NCBI GenBank assembly: GCA_002501135.1
Contig: DLRQ01000090.1
Span: forward strand, 1-64,000
Length of the DNA: 64,000 bases
Direction of reading: 5' to 3'
Source: Candidatus Neomicrothrix sp. UBA7884
Lineage (GTDB): Bacteria > Actinomycetota > Acidimicrobiia > Acidimicrobiales > MedAcidi-G1
Shown here in pieces: positions 51,170 to 60,296 of this stretch (positions are counted from its first letter, which is position 1; each line of letters opens with the position of its first letter). The notes under the pieces are model-generated. The model was given only the letters and a program-made list of their open reading frames with translations, searched no databases and was not told the origin of the DNA. The position numbers and the translations under genes are program-made.

Positions 51170-53196
51170 GCAGCAGGTGGCCGTTCCAGCTTGACCGCTT
51201 CCAGAAGGAGGCGATCACCTCAATAGATGCCGGGCACTCGGTCCTTGTGGCCGCGCCTACATCCAGTGGCAAGACGGTTGTTGCAGAGCATGCGATCGAC
51301 CTAGCAATGGAGAACGGGCTACGCGCCTTCTACACGGCGCCTATCAAGGCCCTTTCCAACCAGAAGTACCGGGATCTCACCCGAAGCCTTGGAGGCAGCC
51401 AGACCGGCCTTCTCACCGGAGACAACACCATTTCGCCCCACGCTCCGGTGGTGGTAATGACCACCGAGGTGCTGAGGAACATGCTCTACTCAGGCTCTGA
51501 AACCCTTGATGATCTCGGCTGGGTGGTTCTCGACGAGGTTCACTTCCTCGAAGATCCGTACCGTGGAGCCGTGTGGGAGGAGGTGCTGCTCAACCTGCCG
51601 CGAGAGGTTGGAATCGTGGCGTTGTCGGCCACCGTCTCCAACGCCGAGGAACTCGGCGCATGGATGAGCGGGATTCGCGGAGAAACCGATGTCGTCGTGG
51701 AGAAGCGCCGACCGGTCCCGTTGCGCAGCCACTACCTCGTGATCGAGCGACGCGGCTCCAGACGCCTGCACCGGCTACCTGTCCTGACCGGTGGTGCCCC
51801 GAACAAGAAGGGCGAGCGCTTTGACGTCGGGGGGCGACGAGGCCGGAATCGACACGGCCCCGGCTGGGCGTCACCCAGGCGACGCGAAGTGCTCGGCGAA
51901 CTCCGGCGCAACGATCTGCTGCCGGCAATCCACTTCATCTTCAGCCGGGCAGGATGTGACGACGCTCGCGACTCCCTGATCCGGGAGGGTGTAAACCTGA
52001 ACACCCCCAGCGAATCTGACGAGGTTGACTCCTTCCTCTCCAGGCGGCTCGAGGGCATTTCCGGCGAGGACCTCGAGGCACTGGGGGTCAGACAGTGGCA
52101 GACCGGCCTCCGGCGGGGAATCGCCGCGCACCATGCCGGAATGTTGCCTCTGTTCAAGGAGATAGCGGAGGAACTGTTTGCATCGGGCCTCCTAAAGATC
52201 GTCTACGCAACCGAGACCCTTGCACTCGGTGTGAACCTACCGGCCCGCTCTGTGGTGATCGAGAAGTTGACCAAGTTCACCGGAGAGACACACGAGTTGC
52301 TCACCCCGGGACAGTTCGCCCAGCTGACCGGGCGGGCCGGGAGACGCGGAATCGACGACGAAGGAAACGCCCTCATCTGCTGGACCCCGTTTGTTCCGTT
52401 CCGGAAGGTCGCCGAGCTTGCCCGCAGCAGAGACTTTGTTCTCACCTCCGCGTTTCGCCCCACCTACAACATGCTGGCGAACCTGATGCTCACCCGAACG
52501 AGGGCCGAGGCCATGGACCTTCTTGAGCGATCGTTCGCCCAGTTCCAGGACCGCCGACGACCGAATCCCGGCTCGAACCTCGTCGAGCGGATGGACGGCA
52601 TGGAACTCGTGCTGGAGAAGAGGGAAATGGCCCGGTCGTGGCAGTTGACCGAACGAGGTGCTCCTCTTGCCGGGATACACAACGAGGCTGACCTTCTGGT
52701 GGTCGAAGCCCTGGCAGCCGGCCTGTTTGACGATCTGGCCCCCGGCGAGACCGCAGCGGTCGTGTCCTGCCTTACCTATCGGCGCCGTGGACCCCGCGGT
52801 GTCGCCGTGCCCGAGCCGCAGGGACGCATCGGGGCCAGAATCCGGGAGATCAGCAAACTCGGCGAGGAGATCCGTGCCGAGGGGGCAAGTCTGGGTGTCG
52901 AGGTTGATTTCACGACGGACCACGGCCTGGCGGAGACGACCATGGAGTGGGTAGACGGAGGAAGCCTCGCCAGCATCCTCGAGGATGGCAAGAATGCCGG
53001 TGAGTTCGTCCGAAATGTGAGGCTGGTTGCAGATCTCCTGGGCCAGATGAGCAAGGTGGCCGGCCCGGATCTGTCTGCCACCGCACGTAAGGCCATGGAA
53101 GGCCTGGAACGAGGCGTCGTGGTCCTTGCCGGTGCCATATCCGAGTCAGATGATGGCGGCTCAGCCGAGACGACTGACAGCCCCGAGGCGGCGTAA
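51166..53196 (+). CDS. helY: Ski2-like DExH helicase HelY
   Basis: Superfamily 2 helicase of about 676 aa, probably active on RNA. Walker A is PTSSGKT (31-37), motif II is LDEVHFLED (DEVH, near 123-131), motif III is LSATVSN and motif VI is QLTGRAGRRG. The C-terminal DSHCT-like region is shortened compared with M. tuberculosis HelY (906 aa). GTG 51166 overlaps the tatC stop; the open frame extends upstream to 51097 inside tatC. Confidence 0.93.
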   Translation: MSSRWPFQLDRFQKEAITSIDAGHSVLVAAPTSSGKTVVAEHAIDLAMENGLRAFYTAPIKALSNQKYRDLTRSLGGSQTGLLTGDNTISPHAPVVVMTTEVLRNMLYSGSETLDDLGWVVLDEVHFLEDPYRGAVWEEVLLNLPREVGIVALSATVSNAEELGAWMSGIRGETDVVVEKRRPVPLRSHYLVIERRGSRRLHRLPVLTGGAPNKKGERFDVGGRRGRNRHGPGWASPRRREVLGELRRNDLLPAIHFIFSRAGCDDARDSLIREGVNLNTPSESDEVDSFLSRRLEGISGEDLEALGVRQWQTGLRRGIAAHHAGMLPLFKEIAEELFASGLLKIVYATETLALGVNLPARSVVIEKLTKFTGETHELLTPGQFAQLTGRAGRRGIDDEGNALICWTPFVPFRKVAELARSRDFVLTSAFRPTYNMLANLMLTRTRAEAMDLLERSFAQFQDRRRPNPGSNLVERMDGMELVLEKREMARSWQLTERGAPLAGIHNEADLLVVEALAAGLFDDLAPGETAAVVSCLTYRRRGPRGVAVPEPQGRIGARIREISKLGEEIRAEGASLGVEVDFTTDHGLAETTMEWVDGGSLASILEDGKNAGEFVRNVRLVADLLGQMSKVAGPDLSATARKAMEGLERGVVVLAGAISESDDGGSAETTDSPEAA

Positions 53197-53202
53197 CTGC
53201 TC

Positions 53203-53811
53203 ATGTCGCTCTCAAGAGGACAGAACTGGGGTGGGCTCGGCGGACTACCGGACGGATCAGAAGTGGCCGGCAGCGATTCCGAACTTGGGGCCATCGTTGG
53301 TGCAGCACGCTCGGCCGGAAACGACCTTCCGACAGTCGGCCTCACCGGAGGCGACCTCTGGCGGACACTCGGTGGCACTGACACTGGGAGCGGCTTCTCA
53401 GACGACTCGACCAGGGTTCTCGTCGATATCGGATCAGCTCTTCTGGATGGGCGAATCCACTGGTTCGTCGCCCACCTCGTCGCCCGCCGCAACTGGCTGA
53501 CCGGGCGTTGCTGGATAGCTGCGAACGGGGCCCACCTTGGGCACTGGAACCTTGCGCCCAGAGCGCATCCCGGTGACGGTCTGTTGGACCTGCTCGACTC
53601 GGACCTGCCGCTCCGTCAACGCCTGAATGCCCACCGGAGGCTGCACTCCGGTACCCACCTGCCTCATCCCGGCATCACCTACACGCGACAGCCGGCGGTG
53701 CAGGTGTCGTTCAGGCATCCAGTGCCGATCTACCTTGATTCTGAACCTGTCGGTGCCCACAGAAACATCTCCGTGCGTGTGGAACCGGCCGTGCTGCGCC
53801 TTGTCATCTGA
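53203..53811 (+). CDS. YegS/DAGK C-terminal-domain-like protein without a kinase domain
   Basis: A 202-aa protein that resembles the C-terminal beta-sandwich of YegS/diacylglycerol kinases: WFVAHLVARRNW, NLAPRAHPGDGLLDLL, RLHSGTHLPHPGI and the closing YLDSEPVG...VRVEPAVLRLVI. The N-terminal catalytic lobe with GGDGT is missing; only a remnant-like TGGDLWRTLGG near 48-58 is present. It may bind lipid or be a scaffold. It begins 6 bases after helY, so it is cotranscribed with it. Confidence 0.65.
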   Translation: MSLSRGQNWGGLGGLPDGSEVAGSDSELGAIVGAARSAGNDLPTVGLTGGDLWRTLGGTDTGSGFSDDSTRVLVDIGSALLDGRIHWFVAHLVARRNWLTGRCWIAANGAHLGHWNLAPRAHPGDGLLDLLDSDLPLRQRLNAHRRLHSGTHLPHPGITYTRQPAVQVSFRHPVPIYLDSEPVGAHRNISVRVEPAVLRLVI

Positions 53812-53853
53812 ACCTGCCTGGACACCTGTGACAATCGGGCCAGGCTGTAGCGG

Positions 53854-53859
53854 TACGAT
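53854..53859 (+). promoter_or_regulatory. -10 box of the M20 amidohydrolase gene (leaderless)
   Basis: TACGAT, 6 bases before ATG 53866. Confidence 0.55.
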
Positions 53860-53865
53860 CCGTCG

Positions 53866-55080
53866 ATGGCAGACGACGCAGCCGTGGTTCGGGCAAGACA
53901 GAGGGTCCTTGAGAAGATCGATGATCTGGCTGACACCCTGATCGCCGCATCGCATCAGATACACGCCCAGCCGGAACTCGGGTTTAAGGAACACCTCGCA
54001 CACGAACTCCTTACAGGGGTGCTCGAGGCCGAAGGAATGGACGTAGTCAGGTCCGCATACGGCCTCGAGACAGCGTTCGAGGCAGCAGCTGGAAGCGAGG
54101 GACCGCTGATAGCGGTTCTGTGCGAATACGACGCTCTGCCCGGAATCGGTCACGCCTGTGGTCACAACATCATCGCCACGGCCGGTCTGGGGGCCGGTCT
54201 GGCCGCCGCCGCCGTAGCGACAGAGCTTGGTGGACGTGTTCGCATCCTCGGCACTCCGGCCGAGGAGGGTGGCGGTGGCAAGGTTTTGATGCTCGAACGG
54301 GGGGCGTTCGACGATGTTGAGGCTGCACTGATGGTGCACCCCGCTGACGCAGATCTGCGAAACATCACCAGCCTTGCCGTCCAACAGGTTCAGGCGGTAT
54401 TCACCGGCAGGGCGGCACATGCTGCGGCAGCTCCCGAGCGTGGTCTCAACGCACTCGATGCAGCGGTCCTCGGCTACATGAACGTTGCTGCCCTCCGGCA
54501 ACACATTGCTCCTGAGGAGCGGATCCACGGGATCTTCACCGATGCCGGCCGGCGGGCCAACATCGTGCCCGAACGGGCGGCAGCCAGCTGGTATGTACGT
54601 TCGCCCGACCGTGCCGGTGCCGATGCCCTGGCGAGACGTGTGGTTGCCTGTCTTGAGGCTGGTGCGCTGGCGAGTGGCTGCTCGGTGAGCCACGAACTGA
54701 TCCAGCCCAGCTACAACGAGGTTCGTGACAATCAGGCTCTGCTTGATCGGTACGTGGCCAACTCGGTCAGCCTCGGTCGCGATGTCCACCCCACAGACAA
54801 CCATCAGGTTGTAGGCAGCACCGATCTCGGAAATGTGAGCTACGCGGTCCCGGCGATCCATCCGATGATCAAGACGGCTCCAATGGGAACAGCCATCCAC
54901 ACCAACGATTTCGCGGCGGCTGCGGTCAGCGATGAAGCCGATCAGGCAGTCCTCCACGGCGCCCGGTCAATGGCGCTGACTGTCGTGGACTGCTGGGCTG
55001 ACAACCGTGTCCTCGAGGCGGCCCGGCACGAGTTCGCCTCCGCCTCAGCAGTCCGCGAAGGCGACCCTCAGACGACGTAG
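53866..55080 (+). CDS. M20-family amidohydrolase (AbgB-like)
   Basis: Metal-dependent peptidase/amidohydrolase of 404 aa. The metal sites include GHACGHN near 97-103, PAEEGGGG near 129-136 and a histidine in the final HTNDF block; the dimerisation domain spans about 180-295. Relatives cleave p-aminobenzoyl-glutamate, indole-acetyl amino acids or N-acyl amino acids. The exact substrate is unknown. It is probably transcribed apart from helY. Confidence 0.87.
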   Translation: MADDAAVVRARQRVLEKIDDLADTLIAASHQIHAQPELGFKEHLAHELLTGVLEAEGMDVVRSAYGLETAFEAAAGSEGPLIAVLCEYDALPGIGHACGHNIIATAGLGAGLAAAAVATELGGRVRILGTPAEEGGGGKVLMLERGAFDDVEAALMVHPADADLRNITSLAVQQVQAVFTGRAAHAAAAPERGLNALDAAVLGYMNVAALRQHIAPEERIHGIFTDAGRRANIVPERAAASWYVRSPDRAGADALARRVVACLEAGALASGCSVSHELIQPSYNEVRDNQALLDRYVANSVSLGRDVHPTDNHQVVGSTDLGNVSYAVPAIHPMIKTAPMGTAIHTNDFAAAAVSDEADQAVLHGARSMALTVVDCWADNRVLEAARHEFASASAVREGDPQTT

Positions 55081-55083
55081 CCT
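55078..55083 (+). promoter_or_regulatory. -10 box of the tandem ThyX-like gene (leaderless)
   Basis: TAGCCT, 8 bases before GTG 55092; its TAG is also the stop codon of the M20 gene. Confidence 0.45.
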
Positions 55084-55091
55084 CAGCGGCC

Positions 55092-56726
55092 GTGTCCACC
55101 TACATCGCCGAGGACTTCAGCTCCGAAGAAGCCGACGTTCTGCGGCGCTACTTCACCAACCTGGATCAGCCGGTTTTTGCTCTGGTAAACCTGCCGGAGG
55201 TGGTCAAGGGGGCCCTCTTCGCACGCTACTCACGCTCTGACAAGAGCCTCCGGCGTTTGTTTCTAGAAGAGTTTGTGGGCGAGTTGGATGTCTCCGGCGA
55301 TGAGACAATCGATGCAACTGTCGGCCTGCGTCGTGCCGAGGAGTTATATGACCGTGTCTTTTTCGAGTACGGAGACGACAGCGTTGCCCAGCTGGGTGGT
55401 GTGCACCTCGCCTGTGAGCAGGCTTCCAACCTCTTGACAAAGGTGCTCGAGTGGGGACGCCTGATGTCCTATCTCGAACAGTCGACGCGCTACATCGCCT
55501 ACGACTCGAGGCTCGGCGGAAGGTACCGCTACTTCCGCGATCCGGAGATCCTGTCCTCGGCGCTCGGAACCAGGTACATCTCCGACATGGACAGGCTCTT
55601 TGAGAACTACGCCGAGATGGTTCCGCTCATGGCGAACCATTTCAGAAGCGTGGCACCCAAGGCTGACAGCGACTCGGACTTCGTCTATCGCCAGGCGGTG
55701 GCGGCCAAGGCCTTCGACTCTGTGAGGGGGATGCTTCCGGCGGCATCGCTGTCGAACGTCGGTATCTACGCCTCCGGCCAGGCCTACGAGGCACTGCTGG
55801 TCCGCATGCGTGCTCACGTTCTTCCAGAGGCCAGGTCCTACGCCGAGTTGATGCTGGCCGAGCTCCGCAAGGTCATCCCGTCGTTTCTCAAGCGTGTCGA
55901 CCTGCCCGACAGGGGAGAGGCCACCGGTGCCTACGGGGCCGACTGCAGGGACCGTCTCGCCGACGTGGCCGAAAGTCTGTTTCCCGACAGCGAGGTTCCT
56001 GATGCCGGGCCTCTGGTCGACCTGACCGACTTTGATCCTGATGCCGAGGTCAAGTTGGTGGCCGCAGCGCTGTACCCGTTCACGAACCAGTCGGACCGAC
56101 TTGTCGAAGGGCGCGTCAGGAGCATGACCGTCGACGAACGCCTCGGCGTTCTGAGGGCTCTCGTAGGAGACCGCTCCAACCGACGCCACAGACCGGGTCG
56201 AGCACTCGAGCGGCCCTCCTACCGATTCGACATCCTCTCCGACTACGGGGCGTTTCGGGACCTGCAACGCCACCGGATGATGACCCTCGACTGGCAGCGT
56301 CTCAGCACCTCGCACGGCTTCGTACGGCCTCCGGAGGTCGACGACGCAGGCCTTGCTGACCGGTTCGATGCCTCCATGGAACGCTCAGAGGCCCTTCATG
56401 ACGCCCTCGAACCGGAATTTCCCGATCAGGCTCCATATGCGGCTGCTCTTGCCTTCCGGGTCCGCTACATGATGCACATGAATGCCAGAGAGGCAATGCA
56501 TGTTCTCGAGTTGCGCACGTCTCCACAGGGCCATCCGGCCTACAGGCGGGTCTGCCAGGAGATGCACACCCAGATCCGTGATGTTGCCGGCCACCGCGCC
56601 ATTGCCGAGATGATGTCTTACGTGGACCACTCCACCGGAGCAGACCTGGAGCGTCTCGAGTCGGAGCGTAGAAGCGAGCAGAAGAGGGTTGTGACCATGG
56701 ACGGTTCCGACCCTTCGATCGCATGA
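55092..56726 (+). CDS. Tandem ThyX-like protein
   Basis: A 544-aa protein made of two ThyX (flavin-dependent thymidylate synthase) domains. Domain 1 (about 35-260) has YGDDSVAQ (93-100) and SYLEQSTRY (126-134), but the RHR of the FAD/dUMP site is replaced by EWG (120-122). Domain 2 (about 375-515) keeps RHR (393-395) and the NAREAMHVLELRTSPQGHP block, but the S-x-x-EQSTRY part reads LDWQRLSTSHGF. So each half holds the motif the other has lost. It may work as a fused pseudo-dimer or have another flavin-linked function; single-domain ThyX is about 230-250 aa. Confidence 0.8.
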   Translation: MSTYIAEDFSSEEADVLRRYFTNLDQPVFALVNLPEVVKGALFARYSRSDKSLRRLFLEEFVGELDVSGDETIDATVGLRRAEELYDRVFFEYGDDSVAQLGGVHLACEQASNLLTKVLEWGRLMSYLEQSTRYIAYDSRLGGRYRYFRDPEILSSALGTRYISDMDRLFENYAEMVPLMANHFRSVAPKADSDSDFVYRQAVAAKAFDSVRGMLPAASLSNVGIYASGQAYEALLVRMRAHVLPEARSYAELMLAELRKVIPSFLKRVDLPDRGEATGAYGADCRDRLADVAESLFPDSEVPDAGPLVDLTDFDPDAEVKLVAAALYPFTNQSDRLVEGRVRSMTVDERLGVLRALVGDRSNRRHRPGRALERPSYRFDILSDYGAFRDLQRHRMMTLDWQRLSTSHGFVRPPEVDDAGLADRFDASMERSEALHDALEPEFPDQAPYAAALAFRVRYMMHMNAREAMHVLELRTSPQGHPAYRRVCQEMHTQIRDVAGHRAIAEMMSYVDHSTGADLERLESERRSEQKRVVTMDGSDPSIA

Positions 56727-56835
56727 AACCCGAGGAAATCGGGATCATCTCGACAGTCGGATTCCGCTGTGGCGCCCAACAGCACCGGAACCTGTCTATG
56801 CTCCGGCCGCGATCCCCAGATCAGCCGAGGAAACA

Positions 56836-57264
56836 ATGAGCGACGACGAAACAACCGATGACCTGCCAGACGACGAGCCCGACGAGGAGTTCGACGACGA
56901 GGACGCGCCCGAGGATGTGTTTGCCGAGGACGGCGAATCCGGCAATGGAGACGAAGACGATGATGAAGACGACGAGGACGGGCCGAAGCCGGTCAAGACG
57001 GCTGTGGCCGACGACGAGGACGACCCTGATCCGGACGATGTTGAGGCAGAACTCGATGCAATCCTCAAGGAACGGCTCGCCGCCGGCGACGACGACGACG
57101 ACGAGGACGAGGACGAGGGCGTCCAGCGGAGTCAGGCGGCACCAGGAAGTGTCGAGGAGCGACAGGAGACAGAGATGCACTGTCCCCACTGCTTTCTTCT
57201 GGTTCAGGCAACTGCAGTAGCCGAGACCGGCGAATGTGGGCACTGCGGCGGCCCCATTACGTGA
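56836..57264 (+). CDS. Highly acidic protein with C-terminal zinc ribbon (DUF4193-like)
   Basis: A 142-aa protein. Residues 1-105 are dominated by Asp and Glu, with a short helix (VEAELDAILKERLAAG, about 72-87), and are probably disordered. A zinc ribbon at the end uses C116, C119, C134 and C137. It resembles actinobacterial acidic zinc-ribbon proteins (DUF4193 type) of unknown role, possibly RNA-polymerase or chromatin related. GAGG precedes ATG 56836 by about 6 bases. Confidence 0.75.
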   Translation: MSDDETTDDLPDDEPDEEFDDEDAPEDVFAEDGESGNGDEDDDEDDEDGPKPVKTAVADDEDDPDPDDVEAELDAILKERLAAGDDDDDEDEDEGVQRSQAAPGSVEERQETEMHCPHCFLLVQATAVAETGECGHCGGPIT

Positions 57265-57283
57265 CCCGGTCGGGAATCTGAGC

Positions 57284-57757
57284 GTGGAGGCAGCCAGACT
57301 GGCGACCACCGCCGACAGCACAGACCTCGAGGCACTGCTTGCTGCATCCCGCCGGGAAATGGCAGACAAGCGCGGTGGTGAGGTTCTCACACGTCTGGAC
57401 CAGGGTGCTGCTGATCTGCCGGCGAGGGCCCGCGAGTGCCTCGCCTCACCTGACCTGACTGTTGGCCTCGGCACAATCGACGGAGTGCCGGTCGGCTACG
57501 GGGTGATGCGAATCTCAGAGGCTGCCGACGGCGACCCTCATGCTGTTGTCGAGGAACTGTTCGTGGATCCCGAAGCCAGGTCGGTTGGAGTCGGCGAGGC
57601 CCTCATGGCATTCCTGGTGACTGAGGCAGAGGAACGGGGTGCTCTCGGGATTGAGGCAACAGCGTTACCCGGCGACCGTGCTACCAAGAACTTCTTCGAA
57701 ATACAGGGCATGGTGGCGCGGACCATTGTGGTGCATCGCTGGTTGGACGGCCGGTGA
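57284..57757 (+). CDS. GNAT-family N-acetyltransferase
   Basis: A 157-aa acetyltransferase of the GNAT fold. The acetyl-CoA loop is VDPEARSVGVGEALM near 103-117 (V-x-x-x-x-x-x-G-x-G), preceded by VVEELFV. The substrate is unknown. GTG 57284 is the first start after the preceding gene; a longer frame from 57236 overlaps that gene. The Nudix gene overlaps its stop (GTGA). Confidence 0.78.
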   Translation: MEAARLATTADSTDLEALLAASRREMADKRGGEVLTRLDQGAADLPARARECLASPDLTVGLGTIDGVPVGYGVMRISEAADGDPHAVVEELFVDPEARSVGVGEALMAFLVTEAEERGALGIEATALPGDRATKNFFEIQGMVARTIVVHRWLDGR

Positions 57758-58179
57758 GCGTCGGTAGACCCGAACTCTGCGTCGGAGCGGTAGCTGTACG
57801 GGATGAACATCTGCTGATGATCCGTCGCGGGACAGAACCCGGGCTCGGCATGTGGTCTCTGCCGGGTGGACGCGTGGAGGCGGCCGAGTCGGTTGTCTCA
57901 ACTGTCCTGCGCGAGCTGCAGGAGGAGACCGGCCTGGAGGGGCTCTGTGGCGAGCTGCTTGGATGGGTGGAGCGGTCCGGGGTCAGCCACCACTACGTGA
58001 TCCTCAACTTCAGGGTGACGGTCCTGGGATGTGCAGAACCGGTGGCTGGCGACGATGCGGATGAGGCCCGATGGATCTCTCTCGAGGAGGTATCTGGAAC
58101 CGATCTGGTTGAGGGAATGGAGACATTCCTCATCGAGCACGGCGTCATTCCGGAGGGACCGGTGCTTGGAGTTCTCTGA
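57754..58179 (+). CDS. Nudix hydrolase
   Basis: Pyrophosphohydrolase of 141 aa. The Nudix box is complete at about 35-57: GGRVEAAESV...RELQEETGL, matching GX5EX7REUXEEXGU. Substrates may be oxidised nucleotides, NADH or ADP-ribose; the sequence does not tell. Translation is coupled to the GNAT gene by a 4-base overlap. Convergent with the enoyl-CoA hydratase gene. Confidence 0.88.
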   Translation: MSVGRPELCVGAVAVRDEHLLMIRRGTEPGLGMWSLPGGRVEAAESVVSTVLRELQEETGLEGLCGELLGWVERSGVSHHYVILNFRVTVLGCAEPVAGDDADEARWISLEEVSGTDLVEGMETFLIEHGVIPEGPVLGVL

Positions 58180-58187
58180 GGAGACTC

Positions 58188-58949
58188 CTACCGGCCCTTC
58201 CAGACGGGCGGTCGCTTCTCGATGAAGGCCAGCGGACCCTCCTGGAAGTCCTCACTGCGCCAGACTGCACGGCTCTCCTCCATGACCACGGTGTTCGCCT
58301 CCTCGTCGGGCAGGAGCCGGGTCGCCAGAATCGAGCGTCGCGATGCACGCACCGCAAGTGGGGCATTCCCATTTATCTCAGCGGCGAGTTCCAGCGCCTT
58401 CTCGAGAGCGCTGCCGGGTTCAACAAGTCGGTTGACCATTCCGTGACGGTGGGCCTCGGTTGCGCTCAGGTCCGCACCGGTGAGTGCCAGTTCCATTGCG
58501 ATACTCGGCGGTAGTACCCGGGGAAGGCGAAAGAGTCCACCGGCCGCAGCGATCAGTGAACGCTTTACCTCGGGTATTCCGAAGTGGGCCCCGGTCGATG
58601 CGACGACCAGGTCGCAGGCCAGGATGATCTCTGTGCCACCGGCGACGGCCGGACCCTCGACGGCAGCGATGAGGGGTTTGCTCCTGGTGCGGTCAACCAC
58701 GCCAGCGAACCCACCGCGTTCGGTAGCCAGGTCGGTCTCTCCGGCGGCGATCGCCTTCAGGTCGGCCCCGGCGCAGAAGGCGGGTCCGTTGGCGCAGATC
58801 ACGCCAACCCACGCCTCATCGTCCTCCTCGAACCGGTCGACTGCTGCCTCGATAGCGGCAGCCATAGATCCGTTGATCGCATTGCGCGCCTCGGGCCTGT
58901 TCAGCCTGATGAGGCCGACCCGTTCCAGCAGTTCGTATTCAACGATCAC
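58188..58949 (-). CDS. Enoyl-CoA hydratase/isomerase family protein
   Basis: Crotonase-fold protein of 253 aa; adds water to enoyl-CoA in fatty-acid or related catabolism. The oxyanion-hole regions are FCAGADLKAIA near 57-67 and AVEGPAVAGGTEIILACD near 94-111, with EVKRSLIAAAG following. The first catalytic glutamate position (in the region after GG) is T-E-I; the second position lies near EVKR. GTG 58949 follows TAGAGT by 7 bases. Confidence 0.88.
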   Translation of the reverse strand: MIVEYELLERVGLIRLNRPEARNAINGSMAAAIEAAVDRFEEDDEAWVGVICANGPAFCAGADLKAIAAGETDLATERGGFAGVVDRTRSKPLIAAVEGPAVAGGTEIILACDLVVASTGAHFGIPEVKRSLIAAAGGLFRLPRVLPPSIAMELALTGADLSATEAHRHGMVNRLVEPGSALEKALELAAEINGNAPLAVRASRRSILATRLLPDEEANTVVMEESRAVWRSEDFQEGPLAFIEKRPPVWKGR

Positions 58950-58956
58950 GCCGGCG

Positions 58957-58962
58957 ACTCTA
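58957..58962 (-). promoter_or_regulatory. -10 box of the enoyl-CoA hydratase gene (leaderless)
   Basis: TAGAGT on the minus strand, 7 bases before GTG 58949. Confidence 0.55.
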
Positions 58963-59001
58963 GCCAGCGGGTCCAGACGGGCCCGGTGTCGGCCGGGGCC
59001 T

Positions 59002-60288
59002 CTAGGAGGCTGCCGGCCGCCGGGGCCGACGGTTGCGGCGCGGGGGAGTGGGCTTTATCCCGAAGCTTGCAGCCACATCAGGAATGCTCATGGAAACCCG
59101 TCGGACCACCTCGAGCAGTTCTTCGGCTGGCTCGGCCGGGATGCCCTGGGGGACAACGCGCAGATGAACAGGCGAAAGGGCCACGGCATCGATGATCGTG
59201 GCCCAGCGGTCCTGGCTGATCTGGGATGTCAGGCTGGCGTTGGCCGCTTCGGCCAAACGTTCCAACTCAGCCGCCGGTAGGGGAGAGCCGGCCTTCGGCG
59301 GCCGGGAACTGAGGCGGAGGGCACGCACAATGCGGCCGTCGTCGAGGGTTGTTCTGACCTCGGTCATCCACTCTGTGTGCTCATGCTCGACGCGTGCTAC
59401 CAGGCCCTCTCGGAGCTTCTCGGCCAACTCCCGCGTTTCCTCGGTCCGCGCCGCTGTATCAGCTGCCACGACGACCGACCGGAGGTCACGGAGGTCAACC
59501 TCTGCCATACCGGCAAGGGCGGCTTCGGCGCGGTCGTGCCAGTCGGCGGTGCGGAGCTTCGGCTGAATTCGCTCTGCGAGCTGGAGCAGCAGATCTACAG
59601 GGATCTCGGGTTCACCGGCCGCGGCTGCCTCCTTGTTCTGGCTGGTGACTGCGTCACGTAGGCCCGGAATGCCGGCACGGGCAAGATGCTGGCCGATGAG
59701 CCGCACTTCCTCGGGGAGCGCTGCAAGAGCTGCCTTTCGGTGTTTACGGCGGGGGCGAAGGCGCTTTGGTCTGGGCGCTGCAGATGTGGCGGGGGAGCGC
59801 CGCCTGGCACCTTCGGCACCCTGGCCCGACCTTCGACGGCCGCTGCTCCTCTTATCGGGCCCAGAGGCGTTGTCGCTGCGCTTGTCAGAGGCGCTCCGGC
59901 GCTCATCTCGTTCCCTGCGGCCGCTGCCTCCCCTCTTGCCGTCTCTGCGCCCACCCTTTGAGTCGCCGTCACGGCGAGGCTTGTTGTCCCTGCGTCCAGA
60001 GCGCCCCTTCTTTGCAAGGGTGGTGATGACATCGGGCTCGCTGCGTCCGCTGCCGAGGATCTCGAGCAGGTCCGGTTTGCCGCTGCCCTCCTTTGGAGCC
60101 AGAACCGCTGTTATCTCGATGCCGTCGACGAACTGTTCGGTCTCGGCGCGAAGCAGATCTCCTACTGAGACACCGTCTGGTAGCAGTGTGGCGTCGACCG
60201 CACCACGGGGCTCGCGTGCACCAGCGGCTCTCCATGTCCAGGAGCCGTCGTCGCGATTGCTTGTCAGTTCGATCTCGATGCGTGGCAT
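59002..60288 (-). CDS. Basic, partly disordered protein of unknown function
   Basis: A 428-aa protein in three parts. Residues 1-95 form a small folded start (MPRIEIELTSNRDDGSWTWRAAGAREPRG) that reads like a beta domain. Residues about 95-190 are very rich in Arg, Lys, Ser, Gly and Asp and must be disordered. Residues 190-428 are helical and include the HRKAALAALPEEVRLIGQHLARAG block, ending in a basic tail. The basic linker suggests nucleic-acid binding. ATG 60288 follows TAGCGT by 8 bases. I do not recognise a family; it may be lineage-specific. Confidence 0.65.
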   Translation of the reverse strand: MPRIEIELTSNRDDGSWTWRAAGAREPRGAVDATLLPDGVSVGDLLRAETEQFVDGIEITAVLAPKEGSGKPDLLEILGSGRSEPDVITTLAKKGRSGRRDNKPRRDGDSKGGRRDGKRGGSGRRERDERRSASDKRSDNASGPDKRSSGRRRSGQGAEGARRRSPATSAAPRPKRLRPRRKHRKAALAALPEEVRLIGQHLARAGIPGLRDAVTSQNKEAAAAGEPEIPVDLLLQLAERIQPKLRTADWHDRAEAALAGMAEVDLRDLRSVVVAADTAARTEETRELAEKLREGLVARVEHEHTEWMTEVRTTLDDGRIVRALRLSSRPPKAGSPLPAAELERLAEAANASLTSQISQDRWATIIDAVALSPVHLRVVPQGIPAEPAEELLEVVRRVSMSIPDVAASFGIKPTPPRRNRRPRRPAAS

Positions 60289-60296
60289 GGCCCACA

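Noticed and set aside
53434..54957. 507-aa open frame on the minus strand
   Set aside because: Antisense to the M20 amidohydrolase gene, which has clear metal-binding motifs; the antisense frame has none.
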